This document shows positions 61,971-64,000 of a DNA stretch of 64,000 nucleotides, piece after piece. Every line of letters starts with the position of its first letter. Within the stretch, counting starts at the first letter, position 1. Below the pieces are notes generated by a model that saw only the letters and a program-made list of their open reading frames with translations, had not been told where the DNA came from and did no database searches. The translations under genes were made by a program, and so were the position numbers. The stretch spans positions 1,860,001-1,924,000 of the forward strand of contig NZ_BNEA01000015.1 in assembly GCF_016860525.1 (NCBI RefSeq). Direction: 5' to 3'. This DNA is from Streptomyces rubradiris (GTDB lineage: Bacteria > Actinomycetota > Actinomycetes > Streptomycetales > Streptomycetaceae).

Positions 61971-62897
61971 TCAGAACTCCAGCCGCTCGCGACGGCCCAG
62001 CCGCATCACGATCGCCGCGAACGCGAGCGTGACGATCAGCAGGGCGACGCCGATGGTGGTGGCGTACGCGGCCTGACCGTCCCGGAACGCCTTCTGGTAC
62101 ACGTACAGGACCATCACGGTGGTCGAGTAGTCCGGCCCGCCCGGTCCGGTCGTCATGATCTGCACGACCGCGAACGACTCCGCGCCGAGGGCGAGGATGC
62201 CCATGTAGACCCAGCCGGACTGCACGGTGTCCCACAGCAGCGGCAGGGTGACGCGGAAGAACGTGGTGGCCCGGCTCGCGCCGTCCAGCAGCGCCGCCTC
62301 GTACAGCTCGGCCGGGATCGAGGCCATGCCCGCGGAGAACAGGACCACGAAGAAGCCGACCGTGGACCACACGAGCACCGCCATCACACACCACAGGGCG
62401 AGACCGGGATCGCCCAGCCACAGCGGCTGCACGCCGTCGAGGCCGATGCCGCGCAGCAGCGAGTTGATCGCTCCGCTGTCCGGGTTGTACGCGAAGGCGA
62501 ACAGCAGCGAGACGATCGCGATCGAGAGGACCTGCGGGAAGAAATAGACGATCTTGTAGAAGGCCGAGCCCCGCACCCCGGAAATGGCGGGGCCGCCCTT
62601 CCTCCGCCGGCCGCCCACATTGATCATGAAGGCGAAGAACAGCGCCAGACCGAGCGTCAGCACCGGCAGCACCAGAGCGAACAGGAGACTGTGCCACAAC
62701 GACTTCCAGAAGATGTCGTCGTCGAGCATCCTTTCGTAGTTGTCGAACCCGACCATCTGGAAATCGGGGCTGAGGCCCGTCCAGTCCGTGAACGAGTAGT
62801 AGATGGACTGGATGAACGGCCACACCACGAAGAGCGCGTACAGTCCCAGGGGCAGTGCCAGGAACCCCACGATGAACCGGTATTTGCCGTGCCGCAT
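61971..62897 (-). CDS. Carbohydrate ABC transporter permease (MalF-like)
   Basis: A 308-residue CUT1-type permease with six helices. FIVGFLALPLGLYALFVVWPFIQSIYYSFTDWTGLSPDFQMVGFDNYERMLDDD is a MalF-type first block. The EAA loop is AELYEAALLDGASRATTFFRVTLPLLWDTVQSG. The GGAG at 62904-62907 (minus) gives the right spacing for the ATG at 62897. It lies between the binding protein and the MalG-like gene. Confidence 0.92.
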   Translation of the reverse strand: MRHGKYRFIVGFLALPLGLYALFVVWPFIQSIYYSFTDWTGLSPDFQMVGFDNYERMLDDDIFWKSLWHSLLFALVLPVLTLGLALFFAFMINVGGRRRKGGPAISGVRGSAFYKIVYFFPQVLSIAIVSLLFAFAYNPDSGAINSLLRGIGLDGVQPLWLGDPGLALWCVMAVLVWSTVGFFVVLFSAGMASIPAELYEAALLDGASRATTFFRVTLPLLWDTVQSGWVYMGILALGAESFAVVQIMTTGPGGPDYSTTVMVLYVYQKAFRDGQAAYATTIGVALLIVTLAFAAIVMRLGRRERLEF

Positions 62898-62926
62898 CGC
62901 CACTCCGGTGCTGTCAGGGTGCCGGA

Positions 62927-64000
62927 TTACTGGTGCTTGTAGTGCTTGATGGAGGAGTCCTTGGCCGCCTCGTCGGCGAATGACTGGATCTTCCTGATCG
63001 CCTCGGCGGGGGTGAGCCGGCCGGCCATCAACTCGCCGAGGCCGGACACCCCGATCTTCTCCTTCTGCAACTGCACGTACCAGTCCTGCAGCCGGGGGTT
63101 CACCACGTTGCTCCCGGCCTTCTCCAGCGCCGCCACACCCGACTTCAGGCCCGGGGTGAGGTCGATGCCGGAGGTGCCGCCGTTGAACGCGGTCAGCGAC
63201 TTCACCTTGCTGGTGAAGTTCTTCGAGGACGCCTCGGAGAGCATGATGCGCAGCTGCTCCATGCCGCCCTCGGCGTTCTTCGCCTTGGCCGGGACGATGA
63301 AGGGCTCGCCGCCGGAGGCCCAGAGGGTGCCGAACGGCAGCTTGTCGGAGGCGTCGAGGCCGGAGGGCGCGGAGACGGCGAGGCCGAAGTCGGCCGGGAT
63401 GACGTTGGCCGACTCGTTCTCCACCCAGGAGCCGTTCGGCAGGAACAGCGCCTTGCCCTCGGCCCACGCGGTCTGCGACTGGATGTGGTCCAGGCCCGGG
63501 GTGCCCCGGAGGATGTAGCCCTTCTTGTACAGCTCGTAGTAGGCCTCGAAGCAGGCCTTGACCGCGGGGTGCTTCCAGGCGTTCGGCTCCAGGTTGTCGA
63601 TGGCGTCGAGCACCTCGCGCCCGCCGACCTTGGCGATCATCGGGTACAGCGAGAAGGGGATGTAGTACGGGTACTTGCCCGCGTAGGTCCAGCCCGCGAT
63701 GCCCTTCTTCTTGGCCTTGGCGCACAGCGCGAGCATGTCGTCCCAGGTCTCCGGGTACGCCGCGTCCAGCGAGTCCAGGGCCTTCTGCGAGTACCAGACG
63801 CCGTAGACCGTGTAGGCGTAGTACAGGATCCAGACCGGGTCGCCGTCGAACTGGCCCATCTCCACGATGCCGGGGCGCAGGGTGTCGCGCACCTTCTTCT
63901 TCGGGTCGTCGTACGACGGCGCGTCCAGCAGCGCGGTGAGGTCGGCGAGCTGGTTCTTGCCGACGAGGACGCCCATGTCCATCTGCTCGGCGCCGGAGTT
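62927..64000 (-). CDS. Carbohydrate ABC transporter solute-binding protein, C-terminal part
   Basis: The last 357 residues of an extracellular solute-binding protein of the MalE/UgpB type; the signal peptide and start are beyond the right edge. Segments WYSQKALDSLDAAYPETWDDMLALCAKAKKKGIAGWTYAGKYPYY, TAWAEGKALFLPNGSWVENES and PFGTLWASGGEPFIVPAKAKN are typical of sugar-binding CUT1 proteins. The C-terminus ends SFADEAAKDSSIKHYKHQ. First gene of a binding-protein, permease, permease operon lacking its own ATPase. Expected total about 440 residues, so roughly a fifth is missing. Confidence 0.9.
   Translation of the reverse strand, partial: NSGAEQMDMGVLVGKNQLADLTALLDAPSYDDPKKKVRDTLRPGIVEMGQFDGDPVWILYYAYTVYGVWYSQKALDSLDAAYPETWDDMLALCAKAKKKGIAGWTYAGKYPYYIPFSLYPMIAKVGGREVLDAIDNLEPNAWKHPAVKACFEAYYELYKKGYILRGTPGLDHIQSQTAWAEGKALFLPNGSWVENESANVIPADFGLAVSAPSGLDASDKLPFGTLWASGGEPFIVPAKAKNAEGGMEQLRIMLSEASSKNFTSKVKSLTAFNGGTSGIDLTPGLKSGVAALEKAGSNVVNPRLQDWYVQLQKEKIGVSGLGELMAGRLTPAEAIRKIQSFADEAAKDSSIKHYKHQ

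Overview
High-GC (about 70-73%), densely coded DNA with GTG/TTG starts, ATGA/GTGA stop-start overlaps and typical gene content mark this as the chromosome of a Streptomyces or very close relative. From memory, the order of the housekeeping genes runs parallel to the Streptomyces coelicolor segment from about SCO6073 (geosmin synthase) down to about SCO6005 (sugar transport). I therefore read the window as conserved chromosome carrying one accessory patch at about 22.6-28.8 kb. No tRNA, rRNA, CRISPR array, insertion sequence or replication origin was seen.

Layout. 0-4 kb: the N-terminal half of geosmin synthase (runs off the left edge), an alpha/beta hydrolase translationally coupled to a P450, and a CprB-like gamma-butyrolactone receptor with a candidate operator. 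4-10 kb: Spo0M, a short TatA-like protein, TerB, and a four-gene glycine betaine/osmoprotectant ABC importer. 10-14.5 kb: msrB-murC, an unknown protein, a RibD-like reductase, ZapE. 14.5-21 kb: a small exported protein, carbonic anhydrase overlapping a SulP transporter, an SPFH protein with an 11-residue repeat tail, an FAD-Rieske oxidoreductase, a lipoprotein deacetylase, a zinc-ribbon protein. 21-23.8 kb: an ABC exporter pair, a minisatellite and a Pth2-type hydrolase.

The 23.8-28.8 kb patch holds a truncated AfsA-type (butyrolactone synthase) fragment ending in direct repeats, a frameshifted TetR fragment, two palindromic operator-like sites sharing a 13-nt core, a LuxR-type regulator, a 66-aa orphan ORF, a gene joining a catalytically incomplete PsuG/AlnA-like N-terminus to a complete HAD phosphatase, and a DHA2-family exporter. 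It looks like the eroded edge of a signalling-controlled natural-product locus.

29-40 kb: a DUF692/MNIO oxidase with a TIGR04222 membrane partner, a secreted tripeptidyl aminopeptidase, hemQ and hemY, a CoA-disulfide-reductase-like enzyme, a rhomboid protease, hemE, DUF3000. 40-49 kb: an atypical response regulator, RNase D, an XRE-SDR-MFS set, and fadAB beta-oxidation. 49-56 kb: a propeller-like protein, a NYN protein, a membrane glycosyltransferase, an amino-acid permease, dxs. 56-64 kb: the xylFGH sugar importer under a ROK regulator (Rok7B7 type), then a second sugar ABC system (two permeases and a binding protein cut by the right edge).

The heme genes (HemE, HemY, HemQ) form much of the coproporphyrin-dependent pathway. 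FadA and FadB form one beta-oxidation complex. Rok7B7 and its flanking sugar importers form a carbon-sensing cluster. Coordinates come from reading the strand and frame directly; family assignments come from recognising motifs, not from a database search.
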